Positions 8,624 through 17,802 are shown, counted from the first letter of the stretch. The stretch is 64,000 nucleotides of DNA from an uncultured Collinsella sp. (GCA_958445065.1 CAUCQW010000002.1:113379-177378); one strand, 5' to 3'. Made by a program: numbers and translations. Notes: generated by a model not told the origin, from the letters alone.

Positions 8624-9832
8624 CTATCGTCCTTCCTCATAATTAACGGATGCCGTATCGCTCCGCCCAGTGCCGTTGGCGATGTCCGCTTCATCGCATT
8701 TGGACTCACACAGCTCGTCGAGACTGAACCCATCGTCTCCCTGCTCGACCTCAGCCTCAGCGTCGCGTTCCATATCGACGTCGGCTACCGCCTCGGTAGC
8801 GTGTTCCGGGGACTTGAAGTAGTCCTTGCCGAGCTTCGGGATGAAGCAGTCTTCCACGAGGTAATCGGTCGCCTTGCTCGCCCGCGATGCGGCCTTCAGT
8901 AGCTCGCCGCCCGGATCCTTGAACTCCTGGGACCAACTCTTGAGGTAGGCAGCCGAGTTCGACATGGCATCGACCTCGTTGGCGGCAAGGGGTTTGTCGT
9001 CGTCGACGTTACGGAGATCGAGACCGATGGCGTTCGCGGTGAACACACTCGAGAGCTCGGCGATGAGTTCCTCGAAGGCGTACTTCTGCCGATCCTTCTT
9101 CAATCCGCACTGCTCGCGGTTGTTTCTGCTCGGATGGCCCGTGGCGTGCCCCATCTCGTGGAGCAGCGTTCGGCAGAACGACTCCACGTTCGTAAACTGA
9201 TTGCGCTGCGGGACGTAGATCTTGTCTGCGCCGGGCAGGTAGAACGCCTCGGCGTTCGGCGTCTCGATTACGGGGCAGGGCGATGCCTTGACGATGCCGT
9301 CGGCCACGCGATCGGGCTCGATGGGTTTGAAGCCCTCAACGGAGACGAGGTTTTCCGTGTTCTCCATCTGCTCGGCATTGAACACCGTGAACGTGCCGAC
9401 GCAGCGCGGCTCGGCCTTGTATTCGGGATTTGCGAGGGCGATATCCCATTCCTCTTTGGTCTTGGGCTGCTTGAGGCGGGCGGTCGGGTCCGTCCTGCTT
9501 ACGAGCATGCGCTTCCAGCGTTCGATGGGGTAGCCGTGCGACCCCTTGATGATATGGCAGCCCTTATCCGATGCCATCTTGAACGTGGCGAATCGCGGGT
9601 CCCTGAAGCCTCCGTCCCTCATGGCGTACATGAGCATGGCGGTATTTCGCGGCCCGTAGCCCTCACCTGTAGCGCCGTTCATGGGCGGGTGGGGGAACGA
9701 CCACTCCTTGACCCATCGGGAGCCCTCGCGCTCCATGTCCGCGAGAAGCGCATCGAAGAGCGCCTGACGGGCATCCGTCAGCTTCTCGGTCGGACTCTTT
9801 CCTTGATATTTGCCATAGGTTCTCTTGGCCAT
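8624..9832 (-). CDS. ArdC-like antirestriction protein with zincin metallopeptidase domain, tagged
   Basis: ATG 9832 is preceded by GGGAG. The 402-residue product has an ArdC N-terminal (DUF1738-type) ssDNA-binding region (about residues 10-140: GYGPRNTAMLM, then FATFKMASDKGCHIIKGSHG) and a zincin domain with LLHEMGHATGH near residue 223, where HEMGH is the HEXXH zinc motif. A FEELIAEL segment downstream supplies the usual third-ligand region. ArdC of plasmid pSA protects incoming single-stranded DNA and is delivered to the recipient with the DNA. The tag SLDELCESKCDEA lies about 20 residues from the end. It leads a two-gene operon with a class A box 71 bp upstream. Confidence 0.85.
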   Translation of the reverse strand: MAKRTYGKYQGKSPTEKLTDARQALFDALLADMEREGSRWVKEWSFPHPPMNGATGEGYGPRNTAMLMYAMRDGGFRDPRFATFKMASDKGCHIIKGSHGYPIERWKRMLVSRTDPTARLKQPKTKEEWDIALANPEYKAEPRCVGTFTVFNAEQMENTENLVSVEGFKPIEPDRVADGIVKASPCPVIETPNAEAFYLPGADKIYVPQRNQFTNVESFCRTLLHEMGHATGHPSRNNREQCGLKKDRQKYAFEELIAELSSVFTANAIGLDLRNVDDDKPLAANEVDAMSNSAAYLKSWSQEFKDPGGELLKAASRASKATDYLVEDCFIPKLGKDYFKSPEHATEAVADVDMERDAEAEVEQGDDGFSLDELCESKCDEADIANGTGRSDTASVNYEEGR

Positions 9833-9902
9833 AGGTAGCTCCCATTCACGCTCGGACAATCCATCTCGAACATAAACGGATGTCTCCCCATCGACCCACT
9901 GA

Positions 9903-9916
9903 GGGACAGAAGTAGC
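9903..9916 (-). promoter_or_regulatory. Class A upstream box
   Basis: GCTACTTCTGTCCC on the minus strand, identical to the box at 8168, 71 bp before the ArdC-like start. Confidence 0.6.
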
Positions 9917-9950
9917 CTTTTCCGGGGACTTAAGCAACCACATGTCTATC

Positions 9951-9984
9951 TAGCTACGCAGCTACCGCGCTACACGGCTACACG
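9951..9984. repeat. 8-bp-period degenerate repeat array A
   Basis: Four units in strict 8-bp register (AGCTACGC, AGCTACCG, CGCTACAC, GGCTACAC) in the gap downstream of the 10006-10030 terminator. Confidence 0.8.
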
Positions 9985-10005
9985 TCAAACACCCGGTAAA
10001 GCAAA

Positions 10006-10030
10006 CGGGACGTCCCCAAAAGACGTCCCG
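10006..10030 (-). terminator. Rho-independent terminator
   Basis: Stem CGGGACGTC/GACGTCCCG followed on the minus strand by TTTGCTTT. It ends the 10062-11168 gene and is preceded by the recurrent GGATAATAACAAG string. Confidence 0.85.
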
Positions 10031-10061
10031 CGTCAATGCAGCTTGTTATTATCCTTATTCC

Positions 10062-11168
10062 TTAGCGTTCCCCGTTGGATACGTCCAGGTCCTCGCCAAG
10101 TTCGTTTCCCTCAGCTACCTCGACCTTCTGCTCCATGAGATCATCGAGCGACTCGACGTTATCGCGAACGTCAACAACCTCCGGTCCGTTAGGGGAGTCA
10201 TGAGTAAGCGACTCCCTCAACTCGCCATACAGACCGTTTTGTACGATAAGAGCGACCTCGCGCCCGCTGCCGCGGGGACTCTCGCGCTGGAAGTAATTCA
10301 TGACATCCATCATCTCGCCATCGGTGAGAGACCTGTCACAAGCACGGTCGGGATTGAAGCCATTGACGACGATATTTCCGTAAAGCACGGACATGGGCAG
10401 ACCGGCGACCACAGGTTTGCCGTCAACTGAAGAACGGCAGCCTTCTTTTTCCATGCTCTCGGTTGCGTAGAAGGCACGATTAGGCTGACAGGTAGGCTGA
10501 GGGACGGAAAGAGACCTATTAGGAGAGATAGTCCTACCATTGACGTATATCGAGACATTGAATGGAAAGACATCCAACGGCACGATTCCCTTACCCCTAT
10601 CGCAGGGCATGTTCCCCGTAGCCTCGTTGAAGAAGCCCCCGACGTGATTCATAATGTCTTGCCCGCTGTCGATTCCAATGGCAACGGGATCGGAGCCCAC
10701 AGGTACAAGTACGGCGCGGAATTTCCCAGATGCTATTACCGTGTCCCCAGTTTCGAGCTCGGGGATATCTCCACCGAGAAATTCCTCGATTTCAGCGCGA
10801 CATGCCTCCGCGTTGCCCGCGTGGGTCAAATCGACAGGCGCATAGCGGGCAAATAGCCGTACGACCGTACTGGGCAACTTATCCCCGAGCATTTGCTCGA
10901 ATTGCCTGAACCCATCAAGGTCGTTACCTTCGAATAGCTCACCTGCGGATTTCAAGAGCGTCTCCACCGAAACACCGTTCAACTCAGTTTCGAGACTGAG
11001 CTTTTTCGGTACCTCCATGGTGAGGCTGCGCCAGCCCCCAGCAGAAGCAGAAGGCCACGCCATCGCAACGCGAACCGACTTGCCGCAATCCACCTGATAT
11101 CCGATACCAGGGTATTGGTCTCCGCAGATGGAGGGGATTTTAGTGATTTGAGAACCCATCCGGCTCAT
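10062..11168 (-). CDS. Two-part tagged protein with C-terminal DUF3846-like domain
   Basis: 368 residues. The middle and C-terminal part (about 165-310) is a second DUF3846-like domain: ASGKFRAVLVPVGSDP, CQPNRAFYAT, GLPMSVLYGNIVVNGFNP and SLTDGEMMDVMNYF match the 4325-4963 protein motif by motif. The N-terminal 150 residues are helical and unrecognised. The tag SLDDLMEQKVEVA lies about 20 residues from the end. Single-gene unit with its own class A box (divergent at two positions) and terminator. Start could be ATG 11168 or ATG 11159. Confidence 0.7.
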   Translation of the reverse strand: MSRMGSQITKIPSICGDQYPGIGYQVDCGKSVRVAMAWPSASAGGWRSLTMEVPKKLSLETELNGVSVETLLKSAGELFEGNDLDGFRQFEQMLGDKLPSTVVRLFARYAPVDLTHAGNAEACRAEIEEFLGGDIPELETGDTVIASGKFRAVLVPVGSDPVAIGIDSGQDIMNHVGGFFNEATGNMPCDRGKGIVPLDVFPFNVSIYVNGRTISPNRSLSVPQPTCQPNRAFYATESMEKEGCRSSVDGKPVVAGLPMSVLYGNIVVNGFNPDRACDRSLTDGEMMDVMNYFQRESPRGSGREVALIVQNGLYGELRESLTHDSPNGPEVVDVRDNVESLDDLMEQKVEVAEGNELGEDLDVSNGER

Positions 11169-11235
11169 CTCCTAAATCAAGGGGATTCATTTCCTCCCTC
11201 GATTCTCAAACCCCACTCATGGCGTCAACTCGCGC

Positions 11236-11249
11236 AGGACACAAGTAGA
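11236..11249 (-). promoter_or_regulatory. Class A upstream box (divergent)
   Basis: TCTACTTGTGTCCT on the minus strand, 68 bp before the 11168 start. It differs from consensus at its last base. Confidence 0.5.
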
Positions 11250-11350
11250 ACCCGCCCATCTTTCATCAAGATAATTTGCCCATTTCCTTGACATCAGAAA
11301 GATATTTAACGCAGACAACCGCTTATCGCCGTGCAACACCCGGTCCACCT

Positions 11351-11382
11351 AGCTACACCGCTACCGAGCTACAACCCTACAG
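11351..11382. repeat. 8-bp-period degenerate repeat array B
   Basis: Units AGCTACAC, CGCTACCG, AGCTACAA, CCCTACAG in register. Together with array C and two terminators it fills the 520-bp gene-free gap 11169-11688. Confidence 0.8.
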
Positions 11383-11423
11383 GGCTTCGCGCAACCATCT
11401 AGCAGCCACTCAGCCAAACAAAA

Positions 11424-11446
11424 GGGGCGTACCCATTTGACGCCCC
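11424..11446 (-). terminator. Terminator-like hairpin without an obvious gene
   Basis: GGGGCGT/ACGCCCC stem followed on the minus strand by TTTTGTTTGG and preceded by GATAATAACAAG. No convincing gene lies between it and the next terminator at 11630, so it may end a short RNA or be a duplicated module. Confidence 0.65.
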
Positions 11447-11552
11447 GCGGCACAGCTACTTGTTATTATCATCTTCATCTGCGCGACTCTAGAACTCCCC
11501 TTTGTCTTTCTTATTCTTAATACTCTTCTTATTATCTTTGTTCTCATTCACC

Positions 11553-11600
11553 CACCTATGCGGCTACCGAGCTACACGTCTACACAGCTACACTGCCACA
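11553..11600. repeat. 8-bp-period degenerate repeat array C
   Basis: Six units in register from CACCTATG through CGGCTACC, GAGCTACA, CGTCTACA, CAGCTACA to CTGCCACA. A pyrimidine-rich tract (11505-11545) adjoins it. Confidence 0.8.
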
Positions 11601-11629
11601 AGCCGCTGCCAATCACCCAGCAAAACAAA

Positions 11630-11654
11630 CGGGGCGCCCCTAATGAGCGCCCCG
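11630..11654 (-). terminator. Rho-independent terminator
   Basis: Stem CGGGGCGC/GCGCCCCG followed on the minus strand by TTTGTTTTGC. It ends the 11689-12132 gene or the Tad operon and again follows GGATAATAACAAG. Confidence 0.85.
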
Positions 11655-11688
11655 CAGCAAAACACCTTGTTATTATCCCTCTTAACCC

Positions 11689-12132
11689 CTAGGACTCATC
11701 GTCCGCATCGCCATCCAGATCGACCGGCTCGCTTGCCCCGAACCCAAGCATCGTCCAGAACACGAAGCCGAGGATGACCAGCCAGATCGTATAGCCGGTC
11801 TCCTTCCCGAAGGCATGGGACAGATCGTTAAGCACGATGATATTCATCACGAGCTGAACCAATGCAAGCACCCAGCCGAGCGTATCGACCCAGCAGAACA
11901 CCCACGAGCAAATGAGTACGATGAGGTACGCCATGAGGAACGTCTTGCTCCCATCGCCGCGGTGTACGCGCTCGCACAGCTTGTAGTCGGCAAAGACCGG
12001 GACAATCGAATACCAGCCGGGCATACCGAGCTTCCCATAGACCTTCCATTTGCCGGCGATGGGTACGAGCCAGATAAACGCCAGCAAGACAACGAGAAAA
12101 ACGAGCAGAGCCGATTCAATAGCATCGCTCAT
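11689..12132 (-). CDS. DUF5684-like membrane protein at end of Tad locus
   Basis: 147 residues with four hydrophobic segments. The motif GKLGMPGWYSIVPVFADYKL after the first helix is typical of the DUF5684-type membrane family often found near signal peptidases and secretion loci. An acidic tail follows (residues 135-147). It directly follows TadC and precedes a strong terminator, so it is probably the last gene of the pilus operon and may help pilus assembly or membrane insertion. No catalytic residues are evident. Confidence 0.7.
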   Translation of the reverse strand: MSDAIESALLVFLVVLLAFIWLVPIAGKWKVYGKLGMPGWYSIVPVFADYKLCERVHRGDGSKTFLMAYLIVLICSWVFCWVDTLGWVLALVQLVMNIIVLNDLSHAFGKETGYTIWLVILGFVFWTMLGFGASEPVDLDGDADDES

Positions 12133-12147
12133 CTGAAACCCCCTTCC

Positions 12148-13035
12148 CTACAGGCTGCCCATAGCCTGGATAGCCGACATGGCCGCAGGTGACAGAAGCA
12201 CACCGAACAGGGCGGGGAAGATCAGGAAGATGATCGGAATGAGCATCTTGGTGCCGATCTTGTTGATTTCCTCCTCCAGCTTCTGCCTGCGATACGTGCG
12301 CACCGTCTGAGCCTGATTCTCGAGCACCTCGACGAACTCGGCTCCGGTCTGGCGTGCCTGGATAAGGGAGGCCACGAAGATGGTGAGCGGCTGCACGCCG
12401 GCATTGGAGGCGAACTGCTTGAGCGCATCGGTGATATCCATGAAGCGGGCGTTGGCCAGTACGTCGCGGAAGCCCTCGGCAAGCGCTCCCTCGGAGTTCT
12501 CGGCCACCGTGCGCACGGCATCGTCGAACGTGGAGCCTGCGGCCATCGAGATGGACATGAGGTCGAGCGCATTGGGCAGCTCGCGCTCGATGTTGTTACG
12601 CCATTCGCGGCGCTTCTGGAGCAGGTAGAGCTCGGGCAGAATATATCCGATCATGCCACCCAGACCGCCAGCTGCGACGGTCGCAAGTCCGTTCAGCTTG
12701 GTGCCGATAAGCACGCCGACCATGATGCCGACGGCTATGCAGATGATCTTGGAGGCCCAGAACATCAGCGCCGAGATTTTAAGGCCCGAGCGTTTGATTG
12801 CATCTCGCTGGCGCTCCTCCTGTTCACGTGACATGGCACCGAAGAGGGCAGACCCCTGGAAGGGCTGGCCGAACTTGAAGCGCTCCTGCATCTCCTCGCT
12901 GCGTTGCTTGAGTGTCTTCTGGTTGATGTTGCGTACGGTGATGTCGAATTTCTTCTGCACCGCGAGTGTGGTGCCCAGACCCGCCGCGAGCGATCCAGCG
13001 CTGATAAGGCCGATAGTTGTTCCGTCAACGATCAT
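12148..13035 (-). CDS. tadC: TadC-like pilus assembly membrane protein
   Basis: 295 residues from ATG 13035, which follows AGGAG; longer starts lack a ribosome site. It has the type II secretion F-domain layout: an N-terminal helix pair, a cytoplasmic helical bundle (about residues 110-250, with ELPNALDLMSISMAAGSTFDDAV, here the canonical E-x-P-x-x-L-D-x-x region) and a final membrane helix. TadB and TadC form the inner-membrane platform that works with the TadA ATPase to assemble Flp pili. It follows TadB by 11 bp. Confidence 0.9.
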   Translation of the reverse strand: MIVDGTTIGLISAGSLAAGLGTTLAVQKKFDITVRNINQKTLKQRSEEMQERFKFGQPFQGSALFGAMSREQEERQRDAIKRSGLKISALMFWASKIICIAVGIMVGVLIGTKLNGLATVAAGGLGGMIGYILPELYLLQKRREWRNNIERELPNALDLMSISMAAGSTFDDAVRTVAENSEGALAEGFRDVLANARFMDITDALKQFASNAGVQPLTIFVASLIQARQTGAEFVEVLENQAQTVRTYRRQKLEEEINKIGTKMLIPIIFLIFPALFGVLLSPAAMSAIQAMGSL

Positions 13036-13046
13036 AGATATCACTC

Positions 13047-13976
13047 CTAGTCGGTCTTGATGTCGAGCATCTTGTTGGCGATGAAGTAGCCGAGGATCTC
13101 GAGCGCAACGCAGATGCAAATGACGACCAGTCCCATGGCACTCGAATAGAACTCGCGGTACATGTCGTTGCCGATATAGAAGACAAGTCCCAGCGCGGGC
13201 GGCACGCAGACCATGAGGATGGCCGTGAAACGCGCCTGCGAGGTGCGGGAGCGCACCATCTGGCGCATCTCGCAGCGCTGCTGGATGGTGTTGCCCACCG
13301 AGTCGACGATGTCTGCGAGCGAGCCGCCGGTACGCATCTGGGCGCGGACAGCCGAGGCGAACAGCTTGAGGTCGGCCGATTTGTTTCGCTCGGCCAGCTT
13401 GTCGAGAGCCTTGTCCACGGGCATGCCGCGGTCCATATCGCGACGGAGCTGTTCGAACTCGCTCTTGATAGGCTCGTCCATGTTCTCCGCGACGGGGCGG
13501 ATTGCCTGCGACAGCATCGCGCCGCCGCGAAGGTTTGCCGAGATGAGCGGCATGGTCTGACCCAGAAGCTCCTCGAATCGCTTCTCGCTGTGCTTCTTCT
13601 TGGCAGACAGGAAGAACAGCGGCAGGAACGCTCCGAATGCCGCGAGCAGCATGACGACAAGCGCGTTCATACCCATGACGATGCCGAGCAGGGGCGGCAC
13701 CGCAGTGCAGGCCGCCCAGATGCTCATGAACTCGTTCAAGGAGAACTTCACGCCGCTGCCCTCGATATGCTGGCGTGCGACCTCACGGAGTTCGACGAGG
13801 ATGCTGGAATGCTTCTTCCTGGAAACCTCTTCGCCCTCATGGTAGACGTTGCGGCGCTCGGAGAGGACGCGCAGCTGCCTGGAGACGAGAAGCGCCATGA
13901 CGCACAGCGTCAGCACCGCGATGATCAGGACGTACGTGACGCCGTAGAAGAAATAGGTGACTACGGTCTGGTCCAT
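13047..13976 (-). CDS. tadB: TadB-like pilus assembly membrane protein
   Basis: 309 residues from ATG 13976 (GTG 13985 is possible but only 3 nt from the GGAGG). An N-terminal helix, two central helices near residues 95-125 and a C-terminal T2SS-F domain with RRDMDRGMPVDKALDKLAER and RTGGSLADIVDSVG fit TadB. Its start overlaps the TadA stop by a few bases, so the two are translationally coupled. It partners TadC. Confidence 0.9.
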   Translation of the reverse strand: MDQTVVTYFFYGVTYVLIIAVLTLCVMALLVSRQLRVLSERRNVYHEGEEVSRKKHSSILVELREVARQHIEGSGVKFSLNEFMSIWAACTAVPPLLGIVMGMNALVVMLLAAFGAFLPLFFLSAKKKHSEKRFEELLGQTMPLISANLRGGAMLSQAIRPVAENMDEPIKSEFEQLRRDMDRGMPVDKALDKLAERNKSADLKLFASAVRAQMRTGGSLADIVDSVGNTIQQRCEMRQMVRSRTSQARFTAILMVCVPPALGLVFYIGNDMYREFYSSAMGLVVICICVALEILGYFIANKMLDIKTD

Positions 13977-13978
13977 TG

Positions 13979-15292
13979 CTACCACAACCCTCCGTTATCG
14001 AACCAGCTGGGCTTGATCTCGACTCCGTTGGAGTAGAAGCGCTCCTTGTGGTCCTCGGAGACGATGCGCGAGCCGGTGGGGCGGAACTCGCCCTTGATGC
14101 GCCCGTTGGAATCGACGCCGGTTTTCTGGAACTTCATGATGGAGCCGACGGTAGGCACATTGCCCTGCATGCCGCAGACCTCGCAGATGCTGTTGACGCG
14201 GCGGCTGCCGTCGGGGAGACGCTTGATCTCGACCACGAAGTCGACGGCCTCGGTGATGATCTTCATGATGGCATCGGGGGGCATGTTCGCGCCTGCTCGG
14301 CTCATCTGCACGAGGTTTTGCAGGCGGTCGAGGGCGGCGCGGGGATTGTTCGCGTGCGTGGTCGTGAGCGAGCCGTCATGGCCCGAGTTCATGGCCTGGA
14401 GCATGTCGAACGCTTCCGGTCCTCGGCACTCGCCGACGACGATGCGGTCGGGGCGCTGGCGCAGCGTGTTGATGACCAGCTGCTGGAGCGTGATCTCGCC
14501 CTTGCCCTCGTTGTTGGCGGGGCGGGACTGGAGCGACAGGACGTGGCTCTTCGCCAAGTTGAGCTCGGCGGTGTCCTCGACCGTGATGATGCGCTGGCCG
14601 TCGGGGATGAAGTTGGAGAGCGCGTTGAGCAGTGTGGTCTTGCCCGAGCCGGTGCCGCCCTCGATGACGATGTTCATGCGTGCGAGGACGAGTGCCTGCA
14701 GGAAGTCCGCCATGTTTTCGTCCATGGAGCCGTTGGCAATAAGCGATTCCGGCGTGAGGGCATCGTTGCGGAACTTACGGACGTCGAGCGTCCAATGTTT
14801 TGCGATACCGAAGGCCACGGCGTTGACGCGGCTGCCGTCGAACGGCGCCCCCGTGCGATGCAGCATGCAGTCGCAAAGCGGGCTCTGGTTGTCGCACCTG
14901 CGCCCGTCCGAGGAGACGATTCGTGCGATAGTTCTCTGGACATGTTCCTCATCGAAGAAATGAACGTCCGAGAGCGTGATTTTGCCGCGGCGCTCGACCA
15001 TGACCTGATCGGGCGAGTTGACCATGATTTCCGACACTTCCGGGTCCCAGAGCAACTCCTCAATGGGGCCGAGCTGGAACAGGTCGTCTACGACGAACTT
15101 GGCCGCCTGGCGCTTCACGTCCTCATCCGCCTCCTCGAAGGTTGGCGAGCGGCTGACGTATGCGAGAGCGCGGTCTTGCAGGCGCTCTATGCCGTCGGAC
15201 ACCTCTCCGACGAGAGCCACCTGATTTTGCAGGTCGTTGGCGCATCGCGACATGACCTCGGCGACGGCGTTGTCGTACATCTTATCGAGCAT
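13979..15292 (-). CDS. tadA: TadA/CpaF secretion ATPase
   Basis: 437 residues. VIEGGTGSGKTTLLNAL near residues 207-222 is the Walker A of the PilT/VirB11-like family. An Asp-box and ITVEDTAELNL follow at about 240-250, then VGECRGPEAFDMLQAMNSGH (the Walker B and His-box region) near 290. TadA powers Flp pilus extension and, in some systems, retraction. A Cys-rich insertion RRCDNQSPLCDC (about 128-139) is unusual. Located between CpaB-like and TadB genes. Confidence 0.93.
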   Translation of the reverse strand: MLDKMYDNAVAEVMSRCANDLQNQVALVGEVSDGIERLQDRALAYVSRSPTFEEADEDVKRQAAKFVVDDLFQLGPIEELLWDPEVSEIMVNSPDQVMVERRGKITLSDVHFFDEEHVQRTIARIVSSDGRRCDNQSPLCDCMLHRTGAPFDGSRVNAVAFGIAKHWTLDVRKFRNDALTPESLIANGSMDENMADFLQALVLARMNIVIEGGTGSGKTTLLNALSNFIPDGQRIITVEDTAELNLAKSHVLSLQSRPANNEGKGEITLQQLVINTLRQRPDRIVVGECRGPEAFDMLQAMNSGHDGSLTTTHANNPRAALDRLQNLVQMSRAGANMPPDAIMKIITEAVDFVVEIKRLPDGSRRVNSICEVCGMQGNVPTVGSIMKFQKTGVDSNGRIKGEFRPTGSRIVSEDHKERFYSNGVEIKPSWFDNGGLW

Positions 15293-15294
15293 GT

Positions 15295-16182
15295 TTACTC
15301 CTCAGCCGGGGTATCATCTGCGTCCACGACAGGCGCGGTGCCGGAATCGCCATCGCTCTGCGCATCGAGGGCATCGGGGTCGGAATCGTCCTTCGGGTTC
15401 TCACTGAGCGGCTGGGCGGCGAGGCTGATGGAATCGGCGGTGCCGATTTCAGAGAGTTGCTCGGGCGTCAGCTCAAGGGTGACGGTCGAGTAGCCGGCAC
15501 TCTGCGAGGAGCCGTCGGAACTCTGGAGCGTGGCGTCGGTTGCGAGGACCTTGACGTTCTGATAGGCGACGGTCTGCTGCGTGGAGCCGTTGCCGGACTT
15601 GAAGGTCGCGGTCACGGTGACATAGTCACCCGGCTTGAGCAGCGGCGACATGCTGGCAGCGGCATCGAGAGAGAAGGTTCGCGCGACATGGCCGGAAGCG
15701 AGCGCGAGCGAGATGGACGACGGGTTGGACGAACCCTGCACGGTGCCCATGGAAATCGGCACACCCTTCGACAAGTCGCCGACGGGAGCCTTGCCGATAA
15801 GATCGGACTTGCTCGACCCATCGGCCGCATCGGCGGGCACGTAGCGCTTGGGCACCTGTGCCTCCTCGAGCATGTCGGCGGTGATGGGGGTTCCCGCCTT
15901 GATGGTCTCCTTGGGAACGACAATCTCGACCATGTCCGCCTGGCTCTTGGCGACCGTATCCTGGGCTACGGTGAACTCCACGGCCGCAAATGCCAGCGAA
16001 CCGACCGCGACCGCAGCGCACGCACCGCAGAGCCAAGAGAGCTGGCGGCGGCGTTTCTCGGGCGTCACGATTTTTGCCGCAGGGTCTTTCTCCTTCTTGC
16101 GACCGAACGCGGGAAATCCCTTTTTCTTGACCTCCTCGCCCTCCAGAGGCTCAATGGGGTCCTTATCCTTCTTGTTGAACAT
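15295..16182 (-). CDS. cpaB: CpaB/RcpC-like Flp pilus protein with SAF domain
   Basis: 295 residues from ATG 16182, with AAAGGAA upstream. A basic cytoplasmic N-terminus (KKKGFPAFGRKKEKD) is followed by one membrane helix (about residues 50-70) and an SAF-type domain (about 85-150: VVPKETIKAGTPITADMLEE, GVPISMGTV). A second beta domain and an acidic Asp/Ala-rich tail complete it. CpaB/RcpC proteins act outside the membrane in pilus assembly, perhaps through glycan binding. It lies just upstream of TadA. Confidence 0.85.
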   Translation of the reverse strand: MFNKKDKDPIEPLEGEEVKKKGFPAFGRKKEKDPAAKIVTPEKRRRQLSWLCGACAAVAVGSLAFAAVEFTVAQDTVAKSQADMVEIVVPKETIKAGTPITADMLEEAQVPKRYVPADAADGSSKSDLIGKAPVGDLSKGVPISMGTVQGSSNPSSISLALASGHVARTFSLDAAASMSPLLKPGDYVTVTATFKSGNGSTQQTVAYQNVKVLATDATLQSSDGSSQSAGYSTVTLELTPEQLSEIGTADSISLAAQPLSENPKDDSDPDALDAQSDGDSGTAPVVDADDTPAEE

Positions 16183-16236
16183 GGTGTTCCTTTCCGGCGC
16201 CGCGAGCGCCTGTCTCATCGCTTATGGCTCCGGCAC

Positions 16237-16848
16237 TCACGAGAGCTCCGCGAGTCCCTTGTTTATTGCATCGTTCAGCGCATCGGAGATATCCGAGGCC
16301 ATGCTGAGCGTCGTATAGGTTTCCTGACCCACCGACTTGTCTGCAGACTTGACCAGCTTGCAGCCATGACCGGCGGAGTTCTGCCGCCAGACCTCGGTAG
16401 ATGAATACGGGTTGATGGTGAACGTGATGGTGTTCTTGACGGGGACCGAGGCGAACCCGAACGTCTGGGCGAAAACGCACCTGTACGTGCCGGTAACCGA
16501 GACCTCGACTCCGATAAGCCTGTTCATGCTGCCGGACTTGGTTTTGGGTACCTCCCACGAGGTCACGGAGACCTCTGAGCCGCCGAGGTCGCGAAGGTTC
16601 TCCGTCAGGGAAGAATAGATAATCTCGTCGAGGGCGCGGGTCGAGTCCGTGGCGTTGAACTTGATTTCGTTGCTGTGCGAAAGGGCTGACTCCTTGGCGA
16701 TTTCAATCGCATCGTTCTGGCGCTGCGATTTCCACCATGCACCCGAAGCATCGATCGCCAACCCCAGCACCATGACGAGGACGGCGGCGACTAGGACGAA
16801 CATTACGAGCGCCTGCCCGCGTGTGGTTCCCTTGCCGAATCGTTCCAA
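16237..16848 (-). CDS. TadE/TadG-like minor pilin or pilus-associated protein
   Basis: 203 residues. A short basic N-terminus and GQALVMFVLVAAVLVMVLG make a type IV pilin-like signal and helix (about 11-33), followed by an extracellular beta-rich region with one Cys pair. The TRGQAL context matches Tad TadE/TadG pseudopilins. It directly abuts the next TadE-like gene. The processing peptidase is probably encoded at 17803-18606. Confidence 0.8.
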   Translation of the reverse strand: MERFGKGTTRGQALVMFVLVAAVLVMVLGLAIDASGAWWKSQRQNDAIEIAKESALSHSNEIKFNATDSTRALDEIIYSSLTENLRDLGGSEVSVTSWEVPKTKSGSMNRLIGVEVSVTGTYRCVFAQTFGFASVPVKNTITFTINPYSSTEVWRQNSAGHGCKLVKSADKSVGQETYTTLSMASDISDALNDAINKGLAELS

Positions 16849-17325
16849 CTATGCCACCTCCCAACGGCGCTCGACGGTGAAGCTCTGCCTCACGGACCTC
16901 CGGTAGGGGATACCGCCGTTTCCCGCAAGTCCGATACCTCGGCCCAGGTGGACGGTGATATCCGCACTGATGTCGAGATAGCTGGCGGCCGTCGTCTTCA
17001 GCTCGCTTCCGAGCTGCACTGCGGTGCTGTTGCCGAGGTCGGTGCTGCCCTTGTCCTCGAGATGGATTTCGGCGGAGTTGACCTCGATATCGTCCTCGGA
17101 AAGTCCCGAGGCGGCCGCGACGCAGCTCTTCACGACCCGCTTGGCATCCATGGACTCCCAACCGCTGGGAAGCTCGTCTGCCATATGCGACACCTGGTAG
17201 TCGAATGAGGACTTCTGGAAGGTGATGAAACCGAAGCACAGCACGGCCATCATCAAAAGGATGAGCCAGATGCCCGCAAAGGCGAACTCTACGGTCGTCT
17301 GGCCGCGAAGCTGATGGAATCTCAT
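16849..17325 (-). CDS. TadE-like minor pilin
   Basis: 158 residues. RGQTTVEFAFAGIWLILLMMA at the N-terminus is a TadE signature (Glu at position +5 of the hydrophobic segment), followed by an extracellular domain. TadE and TadF are processed like Flp pilin and are needed for pilus biogenesis. The gene overlaps the upstream pseudopilin stop by four bases, so the three pseudopilins form one translational unit. Confidence 0.85.
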   Translation of the reverse strand: MRFHQLRGQTTVEFAFAGIWLILLMMAVLCFGFITFQKSSFDYQVSHMADELPSGWESMDAKRVVKSCVAAASGLSEDDIEVNSAEIHLEDKGSTDLGNSTAVQLGSELKTTAASYLDISADITVHLGRGIGLAGNGGIPYRRSVRQSFTVERRWEVA

Positions 17326-17798
17326 CGCAGCACACCTTCTTCCGAGGAGCTGCCCACCACGGTCGCCGTGGCGGTGGCGGTATTTCCCTTGCCGAAAAGC
17401 GAGGGCAGGAAGGTCTTAATGGTCTTCTTACAGGTGAACGCCTTGCTTTTCGTAACGGTCTTCACATCCGCAGTCTTCCAGCCGCTGGATTGCTTGACGC
17501 GCATCGTATAATCGCTCTCCGCAGTGCCGGCATCCTCCGTGCTGAAGGAGAACTCGATGCCTTCGGTTCCCTTGACGCAAGCGAGTACATGGGCCTTGAC
17601 ATCGGCATCGGATGCATCGGGCCGCTTCGTGTAGAACGTGGCCGCTTCGGTGGCTGCCGTGCGCACGCACATGGCGCTGCGGTAGTAGGCCGACCCGTCC
17701 AGCAATGCGAACAGCATAATGATGAGCAGCGGGGCGCACAGGACGAACTCGACGAGAGACTGCCCTCCGCATCGATGGCAATTTGGAAAACGTTTCAT
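17322..17798 (-). CDS. TadE-like minor pilin
   Basis: 158 residues from ATG 17798; TTG 17810 would overlap the previous gene further. GGQSLVEFVLCAPLLIIMLF is a clear TadE-type processing site and helix with the +5 Glu. The exterior domain has Cys residues near 25 and 75 and a Ser/Thr-rich end. Third of three adjacent pseudopilins. Confidence 0.85.
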   Translation of the reverse strand: MKRFPNCHRCGGQSLVEFVLCAPLLIIMLFALLDGSAYYRSAMCVRTAATEAATFYTKRPDASDADVKAHVLACVKGTEGIEFSFSTEDAGTAESDYTMRVKQSSGWKTADVKTVTKSKAFTCKKTIKTFLPSLFGKGNTATATATVVGSSSEEGVLR

Positions 17799-17802
17799 GG
17801 CA

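Noticed and set aside
11489..11551. 20-codon Lys/Asn-rich frame between two terminators
   Set aside because: GTG start lacks a clear ribosome site; the sequence is part of the purine tract seen beside other octamer arrays.
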